DNA from: an uncultured Clostridia bacterium
GTDB lineage: Bacteria > Bacillota > Clostridia > Oscillospirales > Ruminococcaceae
Length of the DNA stretch: 64,000 bases
Assembly (NCBI GenBank): GCA_947627045.1
Contig: CANQUM010000005.1
Span: forward strand, 1-64,000
Direction: 5' to 3'
Shown here: in pieces, positions 9,293-17,238 of the stretch
How positions within the stretch are numbered: position 1 is the stretch's first letter
Layout of the letters: the number at the start of each line of letters is the position of its first letter
Notes under the pieces: model-generated
Told to the model about the DNA's origin: nothing
The model's input: only the letters and a program-made list of their open reading frames with translations
The model's database searches: none
Translations under genes and position numbers: made by a program

Positions 9293-9973
9293 TTATCTGT
9301 GCTTTACAAATTCAAAATCTCCGCCAAGCAACACTATCATTACCACAACTGAAATAATTAAAATAACACAAGCTGCAATGATCCCGCATACCGTGCGTTT
9401 ATTAAGTGCAAACTTGTTTTCTGATTTTGGCAGAATATTCATTGACCTCAAAGCTTGAGAAACAGGTTTATAAAGTATAAATGTAAAGACTGCGTTAAGT
9501 ATGCTTTTAATAAGATTAAACGGAAGCAGCAAAGGTAAAATCATACTTGCAACCGTTTTAACGTCTGTATGAGTATATATAGGCGTAATTAAGAGATTGG
9601 CCAGCATCATTACTGCTGTTGTTGAAAACACCGCAGAAACAAGAGCAATTATTGCACCTTTGAAGCTCTTATTGTACTTATAAATTAGAGAAGCGGTTAA
9701 TGCAAATGCTGCACTGCCGGCAAAATTCATAATAGCACCCCAAAAGCCCGTACTTGAAACAGTGATAAGCTCTAAGATCGCTTCAATAAACGCTATAGTA
9801 ACTGCCGCAACGGGTCCGTAAATAAAGCCTGCAAGAGTGATAAACACGTCTTTAAAATCAAGCGTTAAGAACTGTACTCTAAAGCGGAACACAAAAAGAC
9901 ATATGTACCCCAATGCAATAAACAAGCCCAATACCGAGAGCTTTTTTAAATTGTTATTTCTTGTGTTTGACAT
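9293..9973 (-). CDS. ribU: ECF transporter S component, riboflavin-specific
   Basis: 226-residue integral membrane substrate-binding subunit of an energy-coupling factor transporter, which works with a shared EcfAA'T module encoded elsewhere. Six hydrophobic segments are visible, and the region around residues 30-60 (RVQFLTLDFKDVFITLAGFIYGP) matches the L-x-x-D-x-K-D motif of S components of the RibU family. Riboflavin specificity is supported independently by the FMN riboswitch upstream (10124-10239). Expression is therefore expected to fall when cell FMN is high. A short extra hydrophobic segment closes the C-terminus (residues 200-219). Confidence 0.92.
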   Translation of the reverse strand: MSNTRNNNLKKLSVLGLFIALGYICLFVFRFRVQFLTLDFKDVFITLAGFIYGPVAAVTIAFIEAILELITVSSTGFWGAIMNFAGSAAFALTASLIYKYNKSFKGAIIALVSAVFSTTAVMMLANLLITPIYTHTDVKTVASMILPLLLPFNLIKSILNAVFTFILYKPVSQALRSMNILPKSENKFALNKRTVCGIIAACVILIISVVVMIVLLGGDFEFVKHR

Positions 9974-10062
9974 ATATAAGTCATTCCTTTCTGATTATAT
10001 AATATATGCTTGCCTAAGATACGCCTTAGGCAATTCTCCTAAAATCAATCGGGAGAAACACC

Positions 10063-10099
10063 AGAAAAAACCTCTGAACATACATAATGCTCAGAGGTT
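10063..10099 (-). terminator. Riboswitch-controlled intrinsic terminator in the ribU leader
   Basis: On the minus strand, AACCTCTGA pairs with TCAGAGGTT (10099-10091 with 10077-10069), followed by a run of six T. It stands between the FMN aptamer and the ribU start, the position expected for the expression platform of a riboswitch that stops transcription when FMN binds. Confidence 0.85.
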
Positions 10100-10123
10100 T
10101 GCTTTTGTATAATTACAAAAATA

Positions 10124-10239
10124 CTGTCGTTTCTTCCATCCGGACTTTAACCGTCGGTTTTGGAATTTCACCAAATCGGCAGAGGTTATCTCTGTTCGTG
10201 GACTTTAACCACCGGTGTGGAATTTCACCACCCCCTGAA
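10124..10239 (-). promoter_or_regulatory. FMN riboswitch (RFN element)
   Basis: The minus strand contains the hallmark conserved blocks of the RFN element in order: GGGTGGTGAAATTCC, ACCGGTGGTTAAAGTCC, a small variable hairpin (CAGAG-ATAAC-CTCTG), GATTTGGTGAAATTCC, AACCGACGGTTAAAGTCC and GGATGGAAGAA. All core helices can be drawn. It lies about 150 bases upstream of ribU with a terminator between them, so it should couple riboflavin uptake to FMN level. Confidence 0.97.
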
Positions 10240-10284
10240 ACTTAATATTTTATTTTTATTTCAGATAGGCTTAGCTTTTTTATA

Positions 10285-10857
10285 CTAAGCTCTTTCCATA
10301 TATTCGCCTGTTCTTGTGTCAATTCTTATCTTATCGCCGATTTCAATAAACAGCGGAACCTTGATCTCTGCACCTGTTTCCAAAGTCGCAGGCTTTGTAG
10401 CGTTAGTTGCAGTGTCGCCCTTAAATCCCGGGTCAGTTGCAGTAACCTCAAGCTCAACAAAGTTAGGAGGCTCAACGCCGAATACAGTACCCTTGTATGA
10501 TAGAACCTTGCAAATCATCTGCTCTTTGACAAACTTGAAGTTATCTCCAAGCTCAGACGCATCTATAGGAAGCTGCTCATATGTCTCAGGATCCATAAAG
10601 TAGTACAAATCACCGTCTGTATAAGAATACTCCATATCCTTTCTTTCAACAAAAGCTGTCGGGAACTTAGCTGTCGGGTTATAAGTTTTCTCAACTACCG
10701 AGCCTGTAATAACATTTCTTACCTTTGCTCTTACAAATGCAGCGCCTTTTCCCGGCTTAACGTGCTGGAACTCAACTATCTGCATTACGTTGCCGTCTTC
10801 TTCAAAAGTCATTCCGTTTCTGAAATCTCCTGCTGATACCATAAATTTATCCTCCAA
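10285..10857 (-). CDS. efp: Translation elongation factor P
   Basis: 190-residue EF-P, which binds between the P and E sites and relieves ribosome stalling at polyproline stretches. The N-terminal KOW-like domain carries the loop [13 protein letters not shown] (about residues 34-46), whose tip lysine is the position modified in many bacteria. Two OB-fold domains follow, with the conserved end [24 protein letters not shown]. The family usually has about 185 residues. It follows the M24 peptidase gene in the aroQ-pepP-efp order known from Bacillus and Clostridia, but also has a promoter of its own at 10919-10947. Confidence 0.97.
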   Translation of the reverse strand: MEDKFMVSAGDFRNGMTFEEDGNVMQIVEFQHVKPGKGAAFVRAKVRNVITGSVVEKTYNPTAKFPTAFVERKDMEYSYTDGDLYYFMDPETYEQLPIDASELGDNFKFVKEQMICKVLSYKGTVFGVEPPNFVELEVTATDPGFKGDTATNATKPATLETGAEIKVPLFIEIGDKIRIDTRTGEYMERA

Positions 10858-10918
10858 ATAATTATCATTTTTAAATTCTGAGACTCAATATTATAATTTG
10901 AATCTACAAATCTATAAT

Positions 10919-10947
10919 ATTATACCAAATATTTATTGTAATTGCAA
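10919..10947 (-). promoter_or_regulatory. Sigma-A type promoter of efp
   Basis: On the minus strand: TTGCAA (10947-10942), a 17-base spacer, TATAAT (10924-10919). Predicted transcription start is near 10912, leaving a leader of about 55 bases before the efp ATG. It falls in the gap between the peptidase stop and efp. Confidence 0.75.
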
Positions 10948-10962
10948 CCCCCCTAAAATAAT

Positions 10963-12027
10963 CTACAGTATAATCAGTTCTTTCGGCGCTTTTGTTAGGT
11001 TTATACAGCCGTCCTCTTTAAGCACAACAAAATCCTCAATTCTCACTCCGAACTCGCCTTCGATGTAAATTCCCGGCTCAATCGTCAGAACAGAGTTTTT
11101 CAAAAGCTCGCAATCGGAATTAGGAGATGCGTTCGGATACTCGTGAATTTCAAGACCGACGCCGTGCCCTAGCGAATGACCGAAACAATCGCCGTATCCC
11201 TCATTAGTTATTATGTCACGGGCAACGCTGTCAAGCTGACTTCCGCTTATACCTGCTTTTGCACGCTTTATACTTTCTCTCTGCGCAGTTAAAACTATAT
11301 CGTAAATATTTCGCTGTTTGTCGGTCGGTTCTCCCACGCATACCGTTCTTGTCATATCACTGTGATAGCCGTCATAAACTGCTCCGAAATCCATCAAAAC
11401 GAAGTCGCCGAACTCAACCCTTTTATCACTCGGCTCTCCGTGCGGCATTGAAGTGTTCTTACCAGACAGCACTATAGTATCAAACGACATCGCCTCCGCA
11501 CCGTGTTCAAGCATAAGGCTGTCAAGTCTTAATGCTATCTCTCGCTCGGTTCTGCCGACCTTTATAAATTTTAAAATATCATCAAAAGCCGATTCGGCAA
11601 TTCTCTGCGCCTTTTCGATTTTTACTATTTCATCATTGCTCTTAACTGTCCTAAGACTTGTAATAAGTCGGCTTAATTCCTTATCAGCCTTTATCTTACC
11701 CTTAAGATTTGCCTTAAAATCAATAAGTCCGCTGACTGTTAAATAGTCGCTTTCAATAGCGATAGTTTTTGCTCCGTGTTTTTTTAACAGACTATTTATT
11801 TGATGAAAAAGCCTCTGCTGTTCTATAACCTCGCAGGCTTTGACCTTTTTTCTTGCCTTTTCTATGTAACGAAAGTCTATTATCAAATATGCGTTATTCG
11901 GAAAAATCAAAACCGTTCCTGCCGAAGACTTCATATCGGTAAAATAACGTCTGTTCACATCTGAGGTTATTATTGCACAGTCGCAGAAATTACTGATTTT
12001 AGACTGTAGTTTTTCAATATTAGTCAA
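10963..12027 (-). CDS. Xaa-Pro peptidase, M24 family (PepQ/YqhT-like)
   Basis: Metal-dependent creatinase-fold peptidase acting on X-Pro peptides. All five metal ligands are present in the C-terminal 'pita-bread' domain: D and D in LMDFGAVYDGYHSDMTR, H in GHSLGHGVG, E in TIEPGIYIEG and E in VRIEDFVV. The N-terminal creatinase domain spans about residues 10-125. An in-frame TTG at 12045 has no Shine-Dalgarno; I prefer the TTG at 12027, which has AAGGGAG 5 bases upstream and overlaps the aroQ stop by 8 bases (TTGACTAA). That gives about 354 residues, normal for YqhT. Translational coupling to aroQ is likely. Confidence 0.92.
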   Translation of the reverse strand: MTNIEKLQSKISNFCDCAIITSDVNRRYFTDMKSSAGTVLIFPNNAYLIIDFRYIEKARKKVKACEVIEQQRLFHQINSLLKKHGAKTIAIESDYLTVSGLIDFKANLKGKIKADKELSRLITSLRTVKSNDEIVKIEKAQRIAESAFDDILKFIKVGRTEREIALRLDSLMLEHGAEAMSFDTIVLSGKNTSMPHGEPSDKRVEFGDFVLMDFGAVYDGYHSDMTRTVCVGEPTDKQRNIYDIVLTAQRESIKRAKAGISGSQLDSVARDIITNEGYGDCFGHSLGHGVGLEIHEYPNASPNSDCELLKNSVLTIEPGIYIEGEFGVRIEDFVVLKEDGCINLTKAPKELIIL

Positions 12028-12472
12028 ATTGATCTCCCTTTTCAAAAACCGCTTTCAATTCATCAAGACCCAAGAAGTAGCTTTTCTTGCCATATCCCGA
12101 AATCTGAGCTATGCAAACGTCTTTGATCACAGACTGCGACCTGAACCCCTCACGGGAGTGAATATCGCTAAGATGCACCTCGACCACAGGTATTTTTATT
12201 GCGGAAATTGCATCTCTTATTGCATAGCTATAATGAGTATATGCTCCTGCATTTATCACAATTCCGTCAAATACTTTTCTCGCCTCGTGGAGCTTGTCAA
12301 TTATTGCTCCTTCGTGGTTAGACTGGAATATCTCACAGTCAAAGCCTCGTTCTTTTGCGTTTTGCATAATCTCGTTATTAATATTATCAAAACTGTCCGT
12401 ACCATAAATTCCGGGTTCTCTCTCTCCCAAAAGGTTCAGGTTAGGACCGTGTATAACTAATACTTTTTTCAT
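12020..12472 (-). CDS. aroQ: 3-dehydroquinate dehydratase, type II
   Basis: Third shikimate enzyme: dehydrates 3-dehydroquinate, working as a dodecamer in the type II class. 150 residues. The N-terminal GPNLNLLGEREPGIYG motif carries the catalytic Tyr (about residue 23) on the flexible lid with the preceding Arg. NAGAYTHYS (about 75-83) supplies substrate contacts, VHLSDIHSREGFR (98-110) holds the catalytic His and Arg. NAGAYTH replaces the more frequent NPGAYTH or NPAAYTH. First gene of the aroQ-M24 peptidase-efp run; the remaining aro genes are about 7 kb away. Confidence 0.96.
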   Translation of the reverse strand: MKKVLVIHGPNLNLLGEREPGIYGTDSFDNINNEIMQNAKERGFDCEIFQSNHEGAIIDKLHEARKVFDGIVINAGAYTHYSYAIRDAISAIKIPVVEVHLSDIHSREGFRSQSVIKDVCIAQISGYGKKSYFLGLDELKAVFEKGDQFD

Positions 12473-12492
12473 TCAAATCACCGTTTCTCAAA

Positions 12493-13347
12493 TTAATTCA
12501 ATACTGACAAATAATACTTTTTCATCATCAAAGCGTCCTCTGCCTGAGTTCCTGCACTTTCGCAGATAAATGTCGGGGACAAATTCTTCTTAGCAACAAG
12601 CTCCATAAGCGGTTCATACTTAGGTCCGTATATATCGTCCTCAAATGTCAGATGCTTTTTCTCACCGCCCGGCTCTGTATACATTATCTTTGAAAAATGA
12701 CTATGGAATATTTTCAGTCTGTCGCTTCCTAGCTTATTCTCAATTTTATCAAGAATCTCCTCATACTCTGCTTTTCCCTTTATTCCTCCAAATGTTCTTG
12801 CATTCAGATGACCAAAGTCGATACACGGAATAAAAGTTTCATCTAAGGAGCAAAGCTCCAGAACCTCCTCCAGATTACCAAGCTGATTTACCTTTCCCAT
12901 TGTCTCAGGGCAAAAATGTATATCGCCCAGCCCTTTTGATACTACCTCCGCTCTCGCACGGGTAAGCGTATCCTTAGCAAGCTCTAAAGCCTCTTCACGG
13001 GTTATTTTTGCGCACGAGCCTGCGTGTATTATAATTCTGTCTGCCCCGATCCGCTTAGCAGCGTCTGCACTTTGAAGTATGTAATTTATGCTGTTATCAC
13101 GCTTTTCCTTTTCAATGCTTGAAAGAGATATAAAATACGGTGCGTGAAGTGATAACTTGATTCCGAATTTCTCTGCATTTTCAAAAAGAGCAAAAGCTGT
13201 ATTGTCAGATACCCTAACTCCCTTTCCGCACTGATATTCATAAGCGTCTATACCAAGCTCTTTTATAAACTTCGGAGCGTCAACAGAGCTTTTGTATTTT
13301 AGTGAAAAACTGTCGCTGTTTCCGGCAGGTCCGAATAATGCAGACAT
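12493..13347 (-). CDS. Endonuclease IV-like TIM-barrel protein (AP endonuclease family 2)
   Basis: 284 residues with the metal-binding pattern of the Nfo/xylose isomerase-like TIM barrel: SLHAPYF (His near 69), IIHAGS (His near 109), CPETMG (Glu near 145), CIDFGHLNA (Asp and His near 178-182), FHSHFS (His near 216) and a final CESAG (Glu). Endonuclease IV cuts the backbone 5' to abasic sites with three zinc ions. The protein differs from standard Nfo in several of these boxes (PETMG rather than LETTAGQG, HSHFS rather than HLNDS), so it may be a paralogue with a changed substrate. It has its own promoter at 13379-13407. Confidence 0.85.
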   Translation of the reverse strand: MSALFGPAGNSDSFSLKYKSSVDAPKFIKELGIDAYEYQCGKGVRVSDNTAFALFENAEKFGIKLSLHAPYFISLSSIEKEKRDNSINYILQSADAAKRIGADRIIIHAGSCAKITREEALELAKDTLTRARAEVVSKGLGDIHFCPETMGKVNQLGNLEEVLELCSLDETFIPCIDFGHLNARTFGGIKGKAEYEEILDKIENKLGSDRLKIFHSHFSKIMYTEPGGEKKHLTFEDDIYGPKYEPLMELVAKKNLSPTFICESAGTQAEDALMMKKYYLSVLN

Positions 13348-13378
13348 AATAACACTTCCTTTATTGTTTCTTACACAT

Positions 13379-13407
13379 ATTGTAGCATATATCGAGAAAA
13401 TTTACAA
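13379..13407 (-). promoter_or_regulatory. Sigma-A type promoter of the endonuclease IV-like gene
   Basis: Minus strand: TTGTAA (13407-13402), 17-base spacer, TACAAT (13384-13379). The predicted start is some 25 bases before the ATG at 13347. The downstream aroQ gene is 20 bases after this gene and could share the promoter. Confidence 0.65.
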
Positions 13408-13502
13408 ATGCAATTTTATTCTATTTATTTTCCTGCTGATATTGCAATAGTTTTATAAAAATAATATAATATATTTATCTTAATTAAAAGTTTTCGCTCA
13501 AG

Positions 13503-13600
13503 CCGGCGAGCCGCCGGATGCCCTTCCGCCTTTGGAAAGTTTGATAAATTTTATAGTTTGTACAACGGCGGACTTACACTTGTAAATAAGAAGCAAGTAT
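13503..13600 (+). repeat. Single copy of the dispersed hairpin repeat (locus C)
   Basis: Starts with the 15-base perfect hairpin CCGGCGAGCCGCCGG (13503-13517), the exact inverse of 5286-5300, then CCGCCTTTGG (13526-13535) and ACAACGGCGG (13562-13571), which pair as CCGCC/GGCGG over a loop of about 36 bases. Relative to the adjacent gene (radA, plus strand) the unit points the same way as loci A and B point relative to their minus-strand genes. An inverted pair, AGAAGCAAG and CTTGCTTCT, follows downstream at about 13590-13645. The rest of the 380-bp gap holds the promoters of the two divergent genes. Confidence 0.75.
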
Positions 13601-13661
13601 TCCTTTTCGGTTATATCTGATTTTTATCACTAACCTCTTGCTTCTGAACAACGCTTATTAC

Positions 13662-13695
13662 TGTACAGATTATTGTACAAATAAAGTTGTATAAT
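13662..13695 (+). promoter_or_regulatory. Candidate radA promoter region with two TGTACA palindromes
   Basis: TGTACA occurs twice (13662-13667 and 13674-13679), six bases apart, just upstream of a TATAAT -10 box at 13690-13695. No good -35 box is seen at 17 bases. The radA ATG follows with AACGGAGG as Shine-Dalgarno. The paired palindromes could be an operator; no regulator is known to me for this arrangement. Confidence 0.4.
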
Positions 13696-13726
13696 AAAAA
13701 AAATTATAGATAAAACGGAGGTCATT

Positions 13727-15100
13727 ATGGCTAATTTAAAACAGGTTTATGTCTGTTCAAACTGCGGGTATGAAAGCTCAAAGTGGAACGGGAAATGCCC
13801 CAGCTGCGGCGAGTGGAACACCTTTGAAGAAACAACTGCCGCTGTTGTAAAATCGGGCAGAAACACAACCAAAAAAACAGCCGACATAACAGGCGGTATA
13901 AGGTCGATAAACGAGATCGACGGCAGCTTTGACGAGGTAAGATACAGTACAGGGCTTTCTGAGCTTGACAGGGTTCTCGGAGGGGGACTTGTAAAGGGCT
14001 CGCTTGTTCTTTTGGGCGGTGAGCCGGGAATAGGAAAGTCGACTATTCTTCTGCAAATATGCAAAACGCTTTGCCAAAATAAAACTGTGCTTTACGTTTC
14101 GGGCGAGGAATCTATGCGTCAGATAAAAATGCGTGCGGAACGTCTTGACGTGCTGAGCGACAATCTGTACCTGCTTGCTCATACCGATGCAGAGGCAGTA
14201 TGCGACGCTGTGAAAAAGGAAAAACCCGATATAGTTATCATAGATTCCATTCAGACTATGAATATATCGGCTATATCCTCCTCTCAGGGAAGCATAACGC
14301 AAGTCAGAGAATGTACAAACCTTTTTATGAGAACCGCTAAATCTGAGGAGATCCCGTTCTTTATTGTAGGTCATGTCAACAAGGACGGTGCTATCGCAGG
14401 TCCTAAGGTTATGGAGCATATCGTTGACGCCGTGCTTTACTTCGAGGGGCAGAGAAATTTGTCTTACCGTATTTTAAGAGCAGTTAAAAACAGATACGGC
14501 TCAACGAATGAGATAGGTGTTTTCGAAATGACTGACAAAGGTCTAATGGAAGTTGACAACCCGTCTATGATGCTTCTTTCAGGGCGTCCCGTAAACGTGT
14601 CAGGCTGTTGTGTTGCCTGCGTTATGGAAGGCTCTCGACCGATTATGGCAGAGGTTCAGGCGCTTGTTGCAAAAAGCGGATTTGCCTCACCAAGACGAAC
14701 CTCAACAGGCTTTGATTACAACAGAATGTCGATAATCATTGCGGTTTTGGAAAAACGTCTGGGATTTTACTTTGGCAATCTCGACGTCTTTATGAATATA
14801 GTAGGCGGTTTGAGGCTAGACGAGCCTGCCGCCGATCTATCAATAGCTCTGGCGCTGTATTCAAGCCTAACTGATAAGGTTATCCCTGATAAGCTGATAG
14901 CACTCGGTGAAATCGGTCTTGGCGGAGAACTAAGAAGCATTTCTCACATAACCCAGCGTCTTTCTGAAATTGAACGGCTGGGCTTTGAAAAATGTATTGT
15001 TCCCAAAAGCTCGCTTAAAGGAATTGACACTTCAAAATACAGTATGCAAATTTTCGGTACATACTCAATAAAAAATGCTTTTAAAGAAGCGTTCAAATAA
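13727..15100 (+). CDS. radA: DNA repair protein RadA/Sms
   Basis: 457-residue RecA-like ATPase that helps branch migration during homologous recombination. The N-terminal zinc finger CSNCGYESSKWNGKCPSCGEWN (residues 10-31) is intact. Walker A GEPGIGKST (near 99-107), a Walker B IVIIDSIQT (near 168-176) and the RadA-specific KNRYGSTNEIG motif (near 252-262) follow in order, then the C-terminal Lon protease-like domain from about residue 290, with LGEIGLGGELR near 400. A gene alone in a plus-strand transcription unit, with a terminator at 15131-15166. Confidence 0.97.
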   Translation: MANLKQVYVCSNCGYESSKWNGKCPSCGEWNTFEETTAAVVKSGRNTTKKTADITGGIRSINEIDGSFDEVRYSTGLSELDRVLGGGLVKGSLVLLGGEPGIGKSTILLQICKTLCQNKTVLYVSGEESMRQIKMRAERLDVLSDNLYLLAHTDAEAVCDAVKKEKPDIVIIDSIQTMNISAISSSQGSITQVRECTNLFMRTAKSEEIPFFIVGHVNKDGAIAGPKVMEHIVDAVLYFEGQRNLSYRILRAVKNRYGSTNEIGVFEMTDKGLMEVDNPSMMLLSGRPVNVSGCCVACVMEGSRPIMAEVQALVAKSGFASPRRTSTGFDYNRMSIIIAVLEKRLGFYFGNLDVFMNIVGGLRLDEPAADLSIALALYSSLTDKVIPDKLIALGEIGLGGELRSISHITQRLSEIERLGFEKCIVPKSSLKGIDTSKYSMQIFGTYSIKNAFKEAFK

Positions 15101-15130
15101 ATACAAACAAGCGTTTATTTTTCGCAAAGA

Positions 15131-15166
15131 AACCGCTCAAGCATCTCTGCCTGAACGGTTTTTTCT
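15131..15166 (+). terminator. Terminator of radA (may also serve the convergent glucanase gene)
   Basis: ACCGCTCAAGC and GCCTGAACGGT form a stem with two mismatches around a six-base loop, followed by TTTTTT on the plus strand. It lies 30 bases after radA and 10 bases before the stop codon side of the convergent glucanase gene. Confidence 0.75.
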
Positions 15167-15175
15167 ATCTCTATT

Positions 15176-16978
15176 CTATTTTATTTTTATTGCATTTACC
15201 TTAAACCATTTGCTATGTTTCTTAATTAATTTTCCGGTTACACCTTTATATGTGGTATATGCCCTTATCCGTACATAGTATGTCTTATTCTTCTTTATTT
15301 TATTGCTCTTAATAGTAAGCTTTTTCTTTGTTGTATACTTATCATATACAGGTTTCTTAAACCTCTTATTGGCGGATACCTGAACTTCATATCCCTTAGC
15401 TTTTTTAGTTTTTTTCCAGCTTACTATTATCTTTTTGCCATTTGTCTTTGCAGTCAGCTTTTTAATTTTTGCCTGATTCATTTTCTTTTTCGCTAATGAC
15501 TTGTCTTTAGCAACCTGTTCTAAGCTCCTGCCTGAAGTAACCTTAGCTGCAGCAGGAGATTTATTTGTATGCGGAGTTGTTCTGGCAGTTGTAGATTCAA
15601 CATTCGGCTGTTTAGATGTGTCATTCGACTTTGATGAATCAGATTGAGATTGGTCTGATGGTGAAATTGATGTTTCTGATGAAGACTCTGTCTGTTCTGA
15701 AGATGTCTGAGATGATTCTGATGATGATTCAGACGTGTCGTCTATATCTATTACAGGTTCTATCGGAGGTACCGGTCTCTTAAATGTTCCGTTTTCAAGT
15801 TCATTAGACAGAGTTTCTATAGCAGTTTTATCGGCATCTGAACCTATTTCATATTTTGTTCTTACATAAAAGCTGCTTGTACCCGGTGTGTCCCATAAAA
15901 CAGGAACAAATCCGTAACTTTCAAGCAATCTCAGTATATAATCCATAGCTTGAGTCGTATCAGTTATAATAGCACCTGACGGTATTTTACCCTTGTATGA
16001 TGTAGATGTTGTTGTTTCACCCAGAAAAACAGGATAACCCTGATCAAAGAACGCTTTCTTCAATAACTCGCACTGACTTTTGCTGTATTCTTGCCATTCA
16101 CTGGTTCCGATTTTGCCTGAACCATTCCAATACATTGCATTGTCAACATAGTGTACCGACACCATCAGTCTGCCTTCAGCAGTGTCTGTTGGCATTTTGA
16201 ATTTAGAATTTGTCGTCATATCTATATTAGTCCAGTAACCGGAAGCAATAAGCATTCTAGTTTCATTATTTCCGCCGGTAGCTCTTACAGCGTCAACGAA
16301 GGTCTGATTCAAGCTGTTCACATAATCGTACATTTCAGATGAACCTTCAGAAAGACCGTCGCCCGGTCTTGATCCGCCTACATACTCGTTGTACCCCTCA
16401 AAAATCAAATAATCAGAATAATCTTTATAATATTCAGCAATTTGTGTCCACAATCTATCCATTATTTCCAAAACATTGCTTTTGCTGAAATTCTTAATAA
16501 TGAACTCGTCATAATGATGGATGTTTATAACCGCATACAGACCTGCATTACGGCAATAATCTATAATTTCCCTTACTCTTTTCAAATACTTTTCAGAAAT
16601 TGTGAAAGTATCATTATTCTCCATCATATTTCCCCAATAAACAGGGATTCTTACTGTCTTAAAGCCTGCATCTCTCATTCCGTCTATAATCTTCTGAGTA
16701 GTCGGAAAAGCTCCCCAACAGGTTTCATAATCCTGTGCCGTGTTCCTTCCTAATTGCTGCACACCGGTATATTTCTTACTGGTATCCGCATAATGAGCCT
16801 CCATAGTGTTTCCCAAATTAAGACCAAGCCCCATATCATAAGCAATCTGATATGCAGTCAGCTTGTCTCGCATTACACCGTTGTCAGCCGCCGAGCCGAC
16901 CATAAAGCCCTGAATAGATACAGAAGCGATCAGTGTGCAAGACGCCAATAACCACGCCAATAATTTTTTTGTTCTCAT
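15176..16978 (-). CDS. Secreted glycoside hydrolase family 5 endoglucanase with C-terminal Fn3-like domain
   Basis: Extracellular beta-glucanase, cellulase-like. A signal peptide (basic MRTKK, hydrophobic core, likely cut after GSA near residue 30) precedes a GH5 catalytic domain of about residues 40-395: RIPVYWG, NIHHYDEF, the acid/base Glu in FEGYNEYVG (about E198), VHYVD, and the nucleophile Glu in FLGETTTS (about E321). A 60-residue Ser/Thr/Glu-rich linker follows, then a very lysine-rich domain (about 500-600) with the Fn3-like pattern VSWKK-x-KGYEVQ-x-YYVRIRAY. No dockerin. I prefer the ATG at 16978 because AAAGGG stands 9 bases before it; the in-frame ATG at 16996 has no Shine-Dalgarno. 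Confidence 0.9.
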   Translation of the reverse strand: MRTKKLLAWLLASCTLIASVSIQGFMVGSAADNGVMRDKLTAYQIAYDMGLGLNLGNTMEAHYADTSKKYTGVQQLGRNTAQDYETCWGAFPTTQKIIDGMRDAGFKTVRIPVYWGNMMENNDTFTISEKYLKRVREIIDYCRNAGLYAVINIHHYDEFIIKNFSKSNVLEIMDRLWTQIAEYYKDYSDYLIFEGYNEYVGGSRPGDGLSEGSSEMYDYVNSLNQTFVDAVRATGGNNETRMLIASGYWTNIDMTTNSKFKMPTDTAEGRLMVSVHYVDNAMYWNGSGKIGTSEWQEYSKSQCELLKKAFFDQGYPVFLGETTTSTSYKGKIPSGAIITDTTQAMDYILRLLESYGFVPVLWDTPGTSSFYVRTKYEIGSDADKTAIETLSNELENGTFKRPVPPIEPVIDIDDTSESSSESSQTSSEQTESSSETSISPSDQSQSDSSKSNDTSKQPNVESTTARTTPHTNKSPAAAKVTSGRSLEQVAKDKSLAKKKMNQAKIKKLTAKTNGKKIIVSWKKTKKAKGYEVQVSANKRFKKPVYDKYTTKKKLTIKSNKIKKNKTYYVRIRAYTTYKGVTGKLIKKHSKWFKVNAIKIK

Positions 16979-17094
16979 TCTAAATATCCCTTTCATAATA
17001 AATTCACAACAAATTTTAATCAGTAATCTGCCTTTAACTAAATAACAACAAATTCTGACAAAACTTCTAATAAATTTATGTTTTTCGTAATATC

Positions 17095-17123
17095 ATATTA
17101 TCACAGAAAGAAAAGTTTGTCAA
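17095..17123 (-). promoter_or_regulatory. Consensus-like promoter of the GH5 gene
   Basis: Minus strand: TTGACA (17123-17118), exactly 17 bases, TAATAT (17100-17095). This is among the best promoters in the window. It gives a leader of about 110 bases before the ATG at 16978. Confidence 0.85.
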
Positions 17124-17194
17124 CATTAATAAATTTTTTTATATTTAATTTTATTTTTTGTTATTTATGAATATTCAGTTACATTTTACAGAAA

Positions 17195-17220
17195 TTGAAA
17201 ACGCCCCGAAAATCGGGGCG
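17195..17220 (-). terminator. Terminator of the ABC exporter operon
   Basis: Minus strand: CGCCCCGA and TCGGGGCG form a strong GC-rich stem with a tiny loop, followed by TTTTC. It begins about 20 bases after the stop of the second ABC gene. Confidence 0.85.
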
Positions 17221-17238
17221 CCTGTAAAATTTTTAGTT

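Noticed and set aside
12029-12460. 143-residue frame antisense to aroQ
   Set aside because: Fully covers aroQ in the opposite direction, no recognisable motif; aroQ is certain.
13778-14419. 213-residue frame antisense to radA
   Set aside because: Fully inside radA, no family motif, no Shine-Dalgarno; radA is certain by its zinc finger and Walker motifs.
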